From Chromatiales bacterium (GTDB lineage Bacteria; Pseudomonadota; Gammaproteobacteria; Steroidobacterales; GCA-2729495), in contig JAEUPZ010000033.1 in assembly GCA_016789885.1 (NCBI GenBank), forward strand, positions 124,001 to 188,000: a stretch of 64,000 bases of DNA. The letters run 5' to 3'. Shown here piece by piece: positions 1-9,980 of the stretch (positions are counted from its first letter, which is position 1; each line of letters starts with the position of its first letter). Position numbers and translations under genes: made by a program. The notes below the pieces were generated by a model. It was given only the letters and a program-made list of their open reading frames with translations, searched no databases and was not told the DNA's origin.

Positions 1-391
1 CTGCCAGGAACGGGATCCGTGCGGGCGCGAACTCCGGCACGTTCATGGCCACCGTGACGCTGCCGTCGGCCTCGATGCGCGCCCGGCTCGTGCCGCCCGC
101 GTGCTCGAGCACGAGCTCGCGGGGCCGTGGGCCGGCGACGAAGCGCGCGATGCACCGGGCTCCGTTCCCGCACTGCTCGGCCTCGCTGCCGTCGGCGTTG
201 AAGATGCGGTAGCGGACTGCATGGGCCGGGTCCCGGGGCGGCTCGAGCCACAGCAGCTGGTCGAAGCCGATGCCCCGGCGCCGGTCAGCCATGGCCCGGA
301 TGCGGTCCGGGGCGGGCGGGTCCGTGCCATCGCCGCGGACGACGACGAAGTCGTTGCCGAGGCCCTGCATTTTCGTGAACGGGAGGTGCAT
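1..391 (-). CDS. dapF: Diaminopimelate epimerase, 3' part beyond the left edge
   Basis: DapF interconverts LL- and meso-diaminopimelate in the cytoplasm for lysine and peptidoglycan synthesis. About 130 N-terminal residues are visible. They include the family opening KMQGLGNDFVVV, the segment GIGFDQLL, and NADGSEAEQCGNGARC, which carries the first catalytic cysteine. The ATG at 391 fits the usual family start. The second catalytic cysteine lies outside the window. In many gammaproteobacteria dapF follows lptM and lysA; here lptM sits far away beside polA, so that cluster has been broken up. It is divergent from the ParA gene, with 119 bp between the starts. Confidence 0.95.
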   Translation of the reverse strand, partial: MHLPFTKMQGLGNDFVVVRGDGTDPPAPDRIRAMADRRRGIGFDQLLWLEPPRDPAHAVRYRIFNADGSEAEQCGNGARCIARFVAGPRPRELVLEHAGGTSRARIEADGSVTVAMNVPEFAPARIPFLA

Positions 392-510
392 GGCGTGATT
401 CTAAGCCGGTGGCCCCGGCGCGTGGACTTTTGTCAAATCGGTCGCTATGGTTAGGCGCCTCGTTGCCGCCCAACAACAAGAAGGGCCCAGACGCCACAGG
501 AGCTCCCGGC

Positions 511-1152
511 ATGCGACACATCATGGTCATGAACTCCAAGGGCGGGAGCGGCAAGAGCACCATCGCGACCACCCTGGCGAGCTACTACGCGACGAAGGGA
601 CAGGCCGTCGCCCTCGTCGACTTCGACGAGCAGGGCTCCAGCCTCGACTGGATCGAGCGCCGCCCGGCCGACAGGCCCCCCGTGACCGGCGTCGCCGGCT
701 TCCGGGACGGCATGCGCCCGGTGCCCCGCTCCAGCGACATCGTGGTGATCGACGCCCCGGCCCGGACCCACGGCCGCGAGCTCACGGACCTCGTCCGCTA
801 CGCCGAGACCGTCGTCGTGCCGGTGCTGCCGTCGACCGTCGACATCCAGGCCACCGACAAGTTCATCGACGAGCTGCTCGACGTCGGCCGGGTCGAGCGC
901 AAGGAAGTGAAGCTCGCCGTGGTCGCCAACCGCTTCCGCGAGCACACGCTCATCGCCCAGGAGCTCGACGAGTACCTGTCGAAGCTGAAGATGCCGTACC
1001 TCGCCAAGCTCCGCGACGCCCAGAATTACGTCCGGGCCTACACCCGCGGGCTCGGCATCTTCGAGCTGCCCGAGTACCTGGCCTGGCCCGACTGGGAGCA
1101 GTGGAAGCCGCTGCTCGCCTGGCTCAACAGCAAGCGCAGCGTGCCGGCCTGA
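511..1152 (+). CDS. Orphan ParA/MinD-family ATPase, 213 aa
   Basis: This is a deviant Walker-type P-loop ATPase of the ParA family. Its signature lysine and P-loop are in KGGSGKST at residues 10-17. VDFDEQGS follows as the switch region and VVIDAPA as Walker B. I start at the ATG at 511 because it is preceded by CAGGAG at good spacing and gives the normal family N-terminus; the reading frame stays open further upstream. There is no parB or parS-like partner nearby, so this is not the main chromosome-partitioning locus. Orphan ParAs of this size often position other protein complexes, but the cargo cannot be inferred here. Confidence 0.85.
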   Translation: MRHIMVMNSKGGSGKSTIATTLASYYATKGQAVALVDFDEQGSSLDWIERRPADRPPVTGVAGFRDGMRPVPRSSDIVVIDAPARTHGRELTDLVRYAETVVVPVLPSTVDIQATDKFIDELLDVGRVERKEVKLAVVANRFREHTLIAQELDEYLSKLKMPYLAKLRDAQNYVRAYTRGLGIFELPEYLAWPDWEQWKPLLAWLNSKRSVPA

Positions 1153-1167
1153 GGCCGGCGATTCCCG

Positions 1168-2412
1168 TCAGGCCGGATCCCGCAGCGCGGGCGGCGCAGC
1201 CAGCGACGCCGGCAGCGCCGGGACGTCGCGCGAGGGTCCTGCCGGCGCGGGCTGTACCGAGAGCGCCAGTCCCCGCTCGAAGGCCCGCGTCGCGGCCTGC
1301 GGCTCGCCGATGCGAGCCAGCAGCTGGCCGAGCGCCTGGCAGGCGTCGGCCGACGGCAGCACCGCGAGGCTCGTCTCGAGGTAGCTGCGGGCCTTGCCCC
1401 ACAGCTGGTGCCGGATGCAGGTGCGGCCCGCGGCCAGCAGCAGGTGCGGGTCTTCGGGGCGTTCGCGCAGCCACGCCTCGATGCGCTTCAGCTGCTGGGC
1501 GGGATCCGCCAGCTTCAGCTGCCCGTACAGGTCGATGAGCGCCGGGTCCCAGGCGGTGGCGATGGCCTGCCGCAGTTCTTCCTCGGCCGTGTCCACGTCA
1601 CCGTGCGCAACCTGCGCCCGGGCCCGGATCGCCGCCAGCCGCGGATGGCGCCGCAGATCGCGGGGCACGGCCTCCCAGGCCCGGTCCGCCGCTTCGCCTG
1701 CCGCCGGCAGGCCCGCCAGGATGTGCGAGTAGGTATCGACGGTCCAGCGCTCGAGCAGGTCAGCGGGCACGTTGCCCCGCCGGCGCAGCGTCGGCAGGAG
1801 CTCCGCCAGCGGCTGCCAGTCGTGGCGCAGGTAGTGCAGCTCACCGAGCAGCTTCAGCGCCTGGGCGTGGTTCGGGTGCCGCTGCCGCACGCGGTCGAGG
1901 CTGTCGAGCGCGGCCTCGTACTGGCCGTCCTCGATCTGGAGCTCGGCCTGGGTCAGCAGCACCGCGTCGGTGGCCGCCGGCTCCTGCTCGATGGCCATCT
2001 GCAGCCACGTGTCGCGTCGCTGCCGGTCACCCTGCATCTGCGCCGCCCTGGCGGCGGCCAGGTAGTTCAGCAGCGGCGACTCGGAGCGCCGTGCGTCCTT
2101 CGTCAGCAGCCGCTCGCCCTGGGCGAGCCGGCCCTCGGCCAGCGCGATGTACCCCCGGGTCGCCTGCAGTCCCGCGTGGCGGGCGCGGGACCGGGCCCAC
2201 CCCTCGCCAAGCCGCCGCGGCGCGTGCCAGAGACGGATGACGAGGCGCACGGCGGCGTAGGCCGCCACCAGGCAGAACCCCAGCACCGGCACGGACATCT
2301 CGACCACGTAGCCCCGGAAGCTGATCAGCACGTAGCCGTTGTCGGGCAGCAGCAGGTGGGCCGTGAGCGCCCCCGCCAGCAGTGCACCGACGATCCAGGT
2401 GCCGTAGTTCAT
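1168..2412 (-). CDS. hemY: HemY-like membrane TPR protein, 414 aa
   Basis: This is the HemY N-terminal family protein of gammaproteobacteria, unrelated to the Bacillus HemY oxidase. Two hydrophobic segments (about residues 5-25 and 40-62) anchor it in the inner membrane, followed by a basic stretch and a long alpha-helical TPR region rich in Ala and Leu. Its biochemical role is unsettled; association with late haem synthesis is known mainly from gene linkage. It overlaps the stop of hemX by 4 bp, so the two are translationally coupled. It is convergent with the ParA gene, with only 15 bp between them. Confidence 0.88.
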   Translation of the reverse strand: MNYGTWIVGALLAGALTAHLLLPDNGYVLISFRGYVVEMSVPVLGFCLVAAYAAVRLVIRLWHAPRRLGEGWARSRARHAGLQATRGYIALAEGRLAQGERLLTKDARRSESPLLNYLAAARAAQMQGDRQRRDTWLQMAIEQEPAATDAVLLTQAELQIEDGQYEAALDSLDRVRQRHPNHAQALKLLGELHYLRHDWQPLAELLPTLRRRGNVPADLLERWTVDTYSHILAGLPAAGEAADRAWEAVPRDLRRHPRLAAIRARAQVAHGDVDTAEEELRQAIATAWDPALIDLYGQLKLADPAQQLKRIEAWLRERPEDPHLLLAAGRTCIRHQLWGKARSYLETSLAVLPSADACQALGQLLARIGEPQAATRAFERGLALSVQPAPAGPSRDVPALPASLAAPPALRDPA

Positions 2413-3473
2413 GCGTCCGGGCCGCCGGTGGCCTTGAGCAGCGCCGCCAGCGATCCGGAGATGTCCGGCAGCTCCTCGGGCAGCGCCACGGTGCCGAGCC
2501 CGCGCAGCGTGTCCAGCGCCACCTGCACGTCGGGGGCGGCCGGGTCGAAGTGCTGCTCGACCCGGGCCGTGGCCGCCTCGACGGAGCGGCGGTACATGCC
2601 GACATCGCCACGCATCACGGCGAGGCGCGCCAGCTGCAGCTCCAGGTCGAGGCTGCGGACCAGCACCGAGCGCTCGGCGTCGGTCAGCAGCGGGGTGACC
2701 GGCTGGTCGACCCGCCGGATGCTGATGAGCCGCGTCACGGCGGCCTGCAGCGCGGCCCAGGCGCGGTCGACCGGCCCTGCGGGCTCCGCCGCCACGGGCG
2801 CCGGCTCGCGGAAGGCGGCGGGTGCCGACTGCTTCAGCGGCAGCGACTCGAGGCTGTCGCCGAGGGTCCCCAGGGCCAGCACGATGCCCTCGGTGTCGGG
2901 CTGGGGCACGGCCTTCAGGGCTGCGAGCTCGGCCGCCAGCTGCTTGCGGACCGGCGTGAAGCGCGGATCGCCCAGCTCCCGCAGCGTATCGTCGGCCAGC
3001 TCGAGGGAGGTCTGCGCCACCCGCACGTCGCCGGCGAGCCCCAGCTGCGCGTTGGCCATGCGCATGTAGTGCTCGGACTCGGCCAGCAGCCAGGCGGCGC
3101 GCACGCGGTCGCCCGTGCCGGCAAAGCGCTCGACGTTCTGCTCGAGGGTGTCGAGCCGGCCCGGCAGCGTGGCCAGCGCCTCGGTATCGCGCGTGACGCG
3201 CTCCTGCAGGCGCTCGATGTCATCGTCGAGGCGCCGGCGGGCGGCCGAGTACTCGTCGATGCGTGCCGCGAGCGCCGCCATTTCGGAGCCGCGGGCGCTG
3301 ACGTCCGCCGACAGTGCGGCCACGCGCTGGCCTACGCCTGAGCGCTGCTCGACCCAGACGTAGCCGGCGACGGCCACGGCGACGCCGAGGGCCACGAGGG
3401 ACACCACGCGCGGCCAGGCGGCCGACGTGGCGGGTGATGGTGCCGGGCGCAGTTCGATCGGTGGAGTGCTCAC
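2409..3473 (-). CDS. hemX: HemX-like membrane protein, 354 aa
   Basis: This is a HemX-family protein, often labelled a putative uroporphyrinogen-III C-methyltransferase, although it lacks a methyltransferase fold. A short cytoplasmic N-terminus leads into one membrane segment (about residues 22-41), then a coiled-coil-prone periplasmic region and a helical domain with WLLAESEHYMRMAN, a typical family signature. The start is GTG at 3473. The gene normally follows hemC and hemD. Here only 52 bp separate it from the upstream LytTR regulator, so hemC and hemD are absent from this locus. Confidence 0.87.
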   Translation of the reverse strand: MSTPPIELRPAPSPATSAAWPRVVSLVALGVAVAVAGYVWVEQRSGVGQRVAALSADVSARGSEMAALAARIDEYSAARRRLDDDIERLQERVTRDTEALATLPGRLDTLEQNVERFAGTGDRVRAAWLLAESEHYMRMANAQLGLAGDVRVAQTSLELADDTLRELGDPRFTPVRKQLAAELAALKAVPQPDTEGIVLALGTLGDSLESLPLKQSAPAAFREPAPVAAEPAGPVDRAWAALQAAVTRLISIRRVDQPVTPLLTDAERSVLVRSLDLELQLARLAVMRGDVGMYRRSVEAATARVEQHFDPAAPDVQVALDTLRGLGTVALPEELPDISGSLAALLKATGGPDA

Positions 3474-3525
3474 CGGCGGGATTGTGCCAAAACCGCGCTG
3501 CCGGCGGGTGCCGGCGGCGGCCGGG

Positions 3526-4260
3526 TCAGTGGCCGATGCGGCGTTTCACGCCGGCCAGGTGACGCCGGCTGACGGGCAACGGGCCGTGGCCGCCCCGCAG
3601 CCGCAGCTGCCAGCCGCCGTCGGCCCGGCGCTCGAGCGCCTCGATCCAGTCGCAGGCCACCAGCGCGTTGCGGTGGCTGCGCACGAACCGGTCACCGAAC
3701 TCGGTTTCCAGGTCCTTGAGCGGCTCGCTGAGCAGCGCCTCGCCGCCGACGTGCCGGACGGTCACGTACTTCTGGTCGGCGTGGAAGCACAGCACCTCGT
3801 CGATGGGGACCAGGGCGATGCCCCTGCCACGCGGCACGCAGAGGTGGCGCCTCGGGGCGGTGCCCCGTAGCTGCCGGAGCTGCGACCGGCCGATGCGGGC
3901 GGCGTGGTCCAGGGCCTGCTGCAGGCGCTCGCGCCGCACCGGCTTCAGCAGGTAGCCCACGGCCTGGGCTTCGAAGGCCTGCACGGCGTGGGCGTCGTAG
4001 GCGGTGGTGAAGACCACCGCCGGGCGACGCGCCCAGCCGGCCAGCTGACCGGCGACGGCCAGGCCGTCGAGCCCGGGCATGCGTATGTCGAGCAGCACGA
4101 CGTCGGGCTCCAGCCGGCCACAGAGCGCGAGGGCTTCCTCCCCGTGGGCGGCCTCGCCGATGACCGTGTAGGGCGGCAGCTCGGCCACCAGCTGGCGGAG
4201 CCGCGAGCGCGCCGGCGCCTCGTCGTCGACGATCAGCACGGTGGCCGCCGGCCCGCTCAT
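3526..4260 (-). CDS. AlgR-like LytTR response regulator, 244 aa
   Basis: An N-terminal receiver domain (residues 1-120) carries acidic residues D12 and D13, the phosphoacceptor D58 in LLDIRMPG, and K106 in LLKPV. A C-terminal LytTR DNA-binding domain spans about residues 140-242 (HADQKYVTVR, then RSHRNALV). It closely resembles AlgR of Pseudomonas in architecture and in its position next to hemX. It is coupled to its kinase by a 4-bp overlap, so the pair forms one two-component system. The regulated genes cannot be read from this window. Confidence 0.88.
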   Translation of the reverse strand: MSGPAATVLIVDDEAPARSRLRQLVAELPPYTVIGEAAHGEEALALCGRLEPDVVLLDIRMPGLDGLAVAGQLAGWARRPAVVFTTAYDAHAVQAFEAQAVGYLLKPVRRERLQQALDHAARIGRSQLRQLRGTAPRRHLCVPRGRGIALVPIDEVLCFHADQKYVTVRHVGGEALLSEPLKDLETEFGDRFVRSHRNALVACDWIEALERRADGGWQLRLRGGHGPLPVSRRHLAGVKRRIGH

Positions 4261-5390
4261 GCTGCCAGGACCCCGGGAAAGTGCAGCGTGGCGGTGAATC
4301 GCCCGCCGTCATGGCGCGTCGTGAGGCCGGCCCGGTCGCCGTAGGCCAGTGCGAGCCGCTCGCGGATGTTGTCCAGGGCCAGCCGGTGACCGCCGCGGCG
4401 GGGCTTACCGCCATCCCCGGGCAGCGGGTTGCTGACCTCGATCTCGATCCGGTCGCCGGCCACGCGGCCATGGACCGCGATCTGGCCCGGCCGCGAGGAG
4501 GGCTCGATGCCGTGGTAGATGGCGTTCTCCAGCAGCGGCTGCAGCGTGAGCCCGGGCATGCGCGCGCCCGGCGGCAGGTCTTCCACGTGCCAGTCGATCT
4601 GCAGGCGGTCACCGAGCCGGTGGCGCTCGATGCGCTCGTAGACGCGGGCGATGTCGAGCTCGTCGCCGAGGGGGATCAGCTGGGTGCCCTCGGCGAGGGA
4701 GGCGCGGAACAGGTCGGCAAGGTCCTCGACGGCCTGCTCGGCGGCCGCCGGGTTGTCGCGGGTCAGGGCCGCGATGGTGTTCATGCTGTTGAAAAGGAAG
4801 TGCGGGCGGATGCGGGCCTGCAGGGCGGCGAGCCGGGCGTCGGCCTCGCGGCGCACGTTCCGCTGGTGCTCCGTGTGAAGGTAGAAGTAGCGCAGCACCG
4901 GGCCCATCACGAGGGCGGCAATGGCGAGGTTGCGGGCCAGGAAGGGCCCGCGCCCGGTGGGGAACCAGTTGCCGCCGGTATCCGGCCCGGCGCCGAGGGC
5001 GCGGCCCAGCCAGAAGGCCGCTTCGGACACGCCGACGACGACGCCGAGCACCACGAGGAAGGCGAGCACGCTGCCCGCGAGCACGGCATGGCGAGTCAGC
5101 CAGGGACGCAGCCGGCAGAGGAGCGCAGCGCTGGCGAGCCCAATCCAGAGCAGCAGCACGGCGGCCTGGGGCAGGTGGGCGTAGAAGGAAGACCAGCCCG
5201 GCGTGCGGGCGAGGGTCAGCAGGACCGCCAGCAGTTCGCAGGCGATGACCACGCCCGTGACGGCCACGGGCGAGCAGAGGTCCGGCAGCTCGAAGCGGGC
5301 GGCACCGTGACCGGCGGCGCCGGCCGGTGGCGGGTCGCTACTCGTTGCACCACTCGGCAACGGCGACGCGGGCTGTGGCGCGCTCGGCAT
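4257..5390 (-). CDS. AlgZ/FimS-like sensor histidine kinase, 377 aa
   Basis: This is a LytS-type kinase. Several hydrophobic helices in the first 165 residues form a membrane input region. The His_kinase domain has RPHFLFNSMN with H197 as the probable phosphoacceptor, and a HATPase region with LQPLLENAIYHGIEP follows. The signal is unknown. Its 5' end overlaps the 3' end of the DUF4124 gene by 53 bp, which is unusually long. The true start may therefore lie downstream, since the first 30 residues are Pro/Ala/Ser-rich and look unconserved, but I see no clear alternative start codon with a ribosome-binding site. Confidence 0.83.
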   Translation of the reverse strand: MPSAPQPASPLPSGATSSDPPPAGAAGHGAARFELPDLCSPVAVTGVVIACELLAVLLTLARTPGWSSFYAHLPQAAVLLLWIGLASAALLCRLRPWLTRHAVLAGSVLAFLVVLGVVVGVSEAAFWLGRALGAGPDTGGNWFPTGRGPFLARNLAIAALVMGPVLRYFYLHTEHQRNVRREADARLAALQARIRPHFLFNSMNTIAALTRDNPAAAEQAVEDLADLFRASLAEGTQLIPLGDELDIARVYERIERHRLGDRLQIDWHVEDLPPGARMPGLTLQPLLENAIYHGIEPSSRPGQIAVHGRVAGDRIEIEVSNPLPGDGGKPRRGGHRLALDNIRERLALAYGDRAGLTTRHDGGRFTATLHFPGVLAA

Positions 5391-5835
5391 CGATCTCTTC
5401 GCTGCTCAGGTAGACCCGCTCGCCGGTCGGGCCCGGGCGGTAGATCCGCTTGGCCTGCTCGTAGCTGGCCATGCGGTCCCTGGCTTTCGTGCAGTTCTCC
5501 TGGCGCTGGGCGAGCAGCTTCTCGCGCTCGTCGGCCGGGACGGTGGGGTCGGCGGCATCCGTCTCGTCGGCCGGCTGGCCGGCGTTCAGCAACGAGTCCG
5601 GCGCGCTGGCGCCGTCGTCCCTGGCCTTCAGGCGTGCCTGGGTCGGCGCCGCGGAACTGCGGCGCAGGAGGATGGGCAGCGCCTCGGCGGCGGTGCCTGC
5701 CGGCGGCTGGTCGCCGTAGTTGACCGTGCCGTTCTGGTCCACCCACTTGTAGACCGGCGCCGACTCCTGCGCGGCGGCCACTCCGGCCGCGGCACAGATG
5801 ACGAGAACCCCGAGACGGGGAAGGAGCCCTGCCAT
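5338..5835 (-). CDS. DUF4124-containing periplasmic protein, 165 aa
   Basis: A cleavable signal peptide (about residues 1-21, ending in AAAQ) precedes a DUF4124 segment, PVYKWVDQNGTVNYGDQPPAG, followed by a charged C-terminal region of unknown role. The ATG at 5835 has AAGGG 8 nt upstream. DUF4124 proteins are common small envelope proteins in gamma- and betaproteobacteria, and no function is established. The gene runs into the AlgZ-like kinase gene and may be co-transcribed with it. Confidence 0.75.
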   Translation of the reverse strand: MAGLLPRLGVLVICAAAGVAAAQESAPVYKWVDQNGTVNYGDQPPAGTAAEALPILLRRSSAAPTQARLKARDDGASAPDSLLNAGQPADETDAADPTVPADEREKLLAQRQENCTKARDRMASYEQAKRIYRPGPTGERVYLSSEEIDAERATARVAVAEWCNE

Positions 5836-5948
5836 GACTGCACCCTTGCTGATCGGGCATGCCCACTGCCCAAGCGAAGGCGAGTATGCACCCGGGCTGA
5901 CGCCGGGAACTTGACGGGCGTCACGCCGGCAGCGCGCCGCCAGGGGAC

Positions 5949-5983
5949 AAAAAAGAGGGGCCCGGCGCCGGGCCGGGCCCCTC
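5949..5983 (-). terminator. Rho-independent terminator of glnK-amt
   Basis: On the minus strand a 12-bp GC stem (GAGGGGCCCGGC with its complement), a 5-nt loop and then six U residues lie 19 bp past the amt stop codon. This is a textbook intrinsic terminator. Confidence 0.9.
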
Positions 5984-6001
5984 CCGTGGTCCGGCAGGGC
6001 G

Positions 6002-7438
6002 TCAGGTGTAGGCCCGCTCGCCGTGCTCGTTGGTGTCGAGACCCTCGCGCTCCTGGTCTTCCGGGAGCCGCAGGCCCACCAGCAGGTCGGCGACCTTGTA
6101 CGCAATGAACGCCGCGACGGCTGACCAGACGACGGTAACGGCCACGCCCTTCGCCTGGATCCACACCTGCGTCGCGATGGGGTTCGTGCCGACGGTCGCC
6201 GTCACCCAGTCGGTGACGAGGCCGGGCCCGCCGAGGCTGTGGCTGTTGAACACGCCGGTCAGCAGCGCACCGACGATGCCACCGAGGCCATGCACGCCGA
6301 AGACGTCGAGGGAGTCGTCGACCTTGATGAGCTTCTTGAGGCCGGTGACGCCCCACAGGCAGACCACGCCCGCGGCCAGGCCGATGACGATGGCTCCCAT
6401 GAGTCCCACGTTGCCGGCCGCCGGCGTGATGGCCACGAGTCCGGCGACGGCGCCGGAGGCGGCGCCGAGCATGGAGGGGCTGCCCTTGAGTACACGTTCG
6501 GCGATGGTCCAGGAGACGACGGCGGCGGCCGTTGCCGAGAACGTGTTCATGAAGGCCAGCGCGGCGAAGCTGCCCGCCTCGAGCGCAGAGCCGGCATTGA
6601 AGCCGAACCAGCCCACCCAGAGCAGCGACGCGCCGATCATGGTGAGCACCAGGTTGTGCGGCGGCATGGGTTCGCGCCCATAGCCGACCCGCTTGCCGAG
6701 CAGTGCTGCGCCGACCAGACCGGCGATGCCCGCATTGATGTGCACGACGGTCCCGCCGGCGAAGTCCAGTGCGCCCCACTGCCAGATGAGGCCGGCCTTG
6801 CCGTTCAGCTCGTCCACCACGTCGGGCGAGGTGTAGGCGTCCGGGCCCATCCAGAACCAGACCATGTGCGCGACCGGGAGGTAGGAGATGGTGAACCAGA
6901 TGACCATGAAGATCATCACGGCCGAAAAGCGCATGCGCTCGGCGAAGGCGCCGGTGATGAGGGCCGCCGTGATGCCCGCGAACGTGGCCTGGAAGGCGAC
7001 GAAGGACAGCTCGGGAATGACGACGCCCTTGCTGAAGGTCGCCGCGTTGCTGAACGTGCCCGCCACCGGATCGAAGATGCCGGCCAGGAAGAGGCGGTCG
7101 AAGCCCCCGATGAACGCGTTGCCCTCGGTGAAGGCCAGCGAGTAGCCGTAGACGCACCAGAGGACCACGATCAACGAGAAGCCGACCATCACCTGCATCA
7201 GCACCGACAGCACGTTCTTGCTGCGGACCAGCCCGCCGTAGAACAGCGCGAGGCCAGGCAGGGTCATCAGGATGACCAGCAGCGTCGAGGTCATCATCCA
7301 GGCGGTGTCGCCCTTGTCGGGCACGGGGGCATCCTGCGCCCGGGCCAGCGCCGGCAGCAGGGCCGGCAGCAGGGCCACCAGGATTCTCGCTGGCATGGGC
7401 AGCCCGGCACGGTGGGCGTCGTTCGGCAAAGCATTCAC
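6002..7438 (-). CDS. amt: Ammonium transporter, 478 aa
   Basis: Amt/AmtB family channel for ammonium uptake across the inner membrane. After a signal-like segment (about residues 15-35), the family motif PGLALFYGGLVRSKN opens a series of about eleven membrane helices. Later Amt signatures include AGGTVVHINAGIAGLVGA, which carries one pore histidine, and FGVHGLGGIVGALLTG, which carries the other. It lies 44 bp downstream of glnK in the same orientation. That is the conserved glnK-amtB pairing in which the PII protein binds and closes the channel when nitrogen is sufficient. Transcription probably comes from the sigma-54 site upstream of glnK. Confidence 0.96.
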   Translation of the reverse strand: MNALPNDAHRAGLPMPARILVALLPALLPALARAQDAPVPDKGDTAWMMTSTLLVILMTLPGLALFYGGLVRSKNVLSVLMQVMVGFSLIVVLWCVYGYSLAFTEGNAFIGGFDRLFLAGIFDPVAGTFSNAATFSKGVVIPELSFVAFQATFAGITAALITGAFAERMRFSAVMIFMVIWFTISYLPVAHMVWFWMGPDAYTSPDVVDELNGKAGLIWQWGALDFAGGTVVHINAGIAGLVGAALLGKRVGYGREPMPPHNLVLTMIGASLLWVGWFGFNAGSALEAGSFAALAFMNTFSATAAAVVSWTIAERVLKGSPSMLGAASGAVAGLVAITPAAGNVGLMGAIVIGLAAGVVCLWGVTGLKKLIKVDDSLDVFGVHGLGGIVGALLTGVFNSHSLGGPGLVTDWVTATVGTNPIATQVWIQAKGVAVTVVWSAVAAFIAYKVADLLVGLRLPEDQEREGLDTNEHGERAYT

Positions 7439-7482
7439 GGCGGTGCTCTCCTCGGGTGTTGCGGGCCGGGCGGTTGGCCGGC

Positions 7483-8405
<923 letters not shown>

Positions 8406-8451
8406 ACGCAGCCCGCGGCCTGGCAGCCGACGTGACCTTGGCGGTGCGGGC

Positions 8452-9939
8452 GTGGCCGTCCGGCTCGCGACCGTCCACACCCGGGCCCAGCTGGGCCTGG
8501 CGGCCCCGGCGGTCGCCGTCGAGGTCCACCTGGCCGGGGGCATCCCGGCCTTCAACATCGTCGGGCTCGTCGAGACAGCCGTCCGTGAGAGCCGCGAACG
8601 CGTGCGTGCCGCCATCCAGCAGGCCGGCGTGGAGTGGCCCAACCGCAAGATCACCGTCAACCTGGCCCCGGCGGACCTGCCGAAGGCGGGCAGCCGCTTC
8701 GACCTGGCCATCGCGGTCGGGGTCCTGGCGGCGGCGGGTGTCGTACCGCCGGCCCGGCTCGACGGCCACGAGTTCTACGGGGAGCTCGCCTTCTCCGGCG
8801 AGTTGCGGTCCGTCAGGGGCCTGCTGCCGGCCCTGCTCGCCGCCCGGTCTGCAGGCCGCATCGGCATCATCCCGGCCCTGGGCGCTGCCGAGGCGAGCCT
8901 CCTCGGGCCCGGGGCCAGCCGCCTGGCCAGCCGGCTGGGCGATGTCCTTCAGCACCTGACCGGCGCCGCCGAGCTGCCGCCGCCCCCGGACGGCTCGCCG
9001 CCCTCGCCCGGCGCCGCGGTTATCGCCGAGGATCTCGCCGACGTGCGGGGGCAGTCCATCGCCCGCCGCGCGCTGGAGATCGCGGCCGCCGGCGGCCACC
9101 ACCTGCTGCTCGTCGGCCCGCCAGGCACCGGCAAGACGATGCTGGCCCGCCGCCTGCCGGGCCTGCTGCCGCCACTGGCGGCCGACGAGGCGCTCGAGGC
9201 GGCCGCCGTCCGGTCCCTGCTGGGAATGCCGCTCGACCTGGGGGCTCGTCCCTTCAGGGCTCCGCACCATACGGCCTCGGCACCCGCCCTCGTCGGCGGT
9301 GGGGGCAGCCCGCGGCCGGGCGAGGTGTCCCTGGCCCATCGCGGCGTGCTGTTCCTCGACGAGCTGCCGGAGTTCGCGCGGCCCGTGCTCGAGGCCTTGC
9401 GTGAGCCGCTGTCGACCGGCTGCGTCAGCATCGCCCGGGCCGGCCGCACCCTCGAGTTCCCGGCGGCCTTCCAGCTGGTGGGCGCCATGAATCCCTGCCC
9501 CTGCGGCTATGCCGGCGACAGCCAGCAGGCCTGCACGTGTCCGCCGGAGCAGGCACGGCGTTACCGCCAGCGCGTCTCGGGGCCGCTCCTCGACCGGGTG
9601 GATCTGGTCATTCCGGTGACCCGCGCGGGACTCGCCGCGACGCCGGGTGAGGCCTCAGCGCCGGTTCGCGCCCGGGTGGCCGCGGCCCGGAGCCGCCAGC
9701 TGGGGAGGTGCGGTGCCGCGAACGCGCGGCTCGAGGGGGTCAGGCTCCGCCAGCACGCGGGGCTCGGTGGCGCGGCCCGCAGCGTGCTGGATCAGGCGGT
9801 GGAGCGGTTCGCCCTGTCGGCCCGGGCGGCCGACAGCGTGCAGCGGGTCTCGCGGACGATTGCCGACCTGGTGGGGAGCGACGACGTTGCCCCGGCCCAC
9901 GTCGCCGAGGCGATCAGCCTGCGACTGCCCCGGGCCTGA
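8452..9939 (+). CDS. comM: YifB/ComM-family Mg-chelatase-like AAA+ ATPase, 495 aa
   Basis: ComM is a hexameric helicase that promotes branch migration during natural transformation in Vibrio and relatives. The protein has the N-terminal ChlI-like domain (residues 1-175), Walker A GPPGTGKTMLA (about 220-230), Walker B VLFLDELPEF, and the C-terminal ChlI region with the cysteine-bearing segment NPCPCGY. The start is GTG at 8452, giving the canonical opening of the family. Length is normal. The YifB label is secure; a role in transformation here is inferred from the family only. Confidence 0.92.
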   Translation: MAVRLATVHTRAQLGLAAPAVAVEVHLAGGIPAFNIVGLVETAVRESRERVRAAIQQAGVEWPNRKITVNLAPADLPKAGSRFDLAIAVGVLAAAGVVPPARLDGHEFYGELAFSGELRSVRGLLPALLAARSAGRIGIIPALGAAEASLLGPGASRLASRLGDVLQHLTGAAELPPPPDGSPPSPGAAVIAEDLADVRGQSIARRALEIAAAGGHHLLLVGPPGTGKTMLARRLPGLLPPLAADEALEAAAVRSLLGMPLDLGARPFRAPHHTASAPALVGGGGSPRPGEVSLAHRGVLFLDELPEFARPVLEALREPLSTGCVSIARAGRTLEFPAAFQLVGAMNPCPCGYAGDSQQACTCPPEQARRYRQRVSGPLLDRVDLVIPVTRAGLAATPGEASAPVRARVAAARSRQLGRCGAANARLEGVRLRQHAGLGGAARSVLDQAVERFALSARAADSVQRVSRTIADLVGSDDVAPAHVAEAISLRLPRA

Positions 9940-9980
9940 CGCCGACCGGTGGCGGGCAGCCGGCACAGTCCGCCGGGATC

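Noticed and set aside
3474..3525. A hidden hemD or hemC remnant between hemX and the AlgR-like gene
   Set aside because: The gap is 52 bp and shows no similarity to either gene.
9940..9980. Terminator or repeat copy between yifB and the cytochrome c gene
   Set aside because: This convergent gap of 41 bp has no clear hairpin with a U tract and no match to the repeat family.
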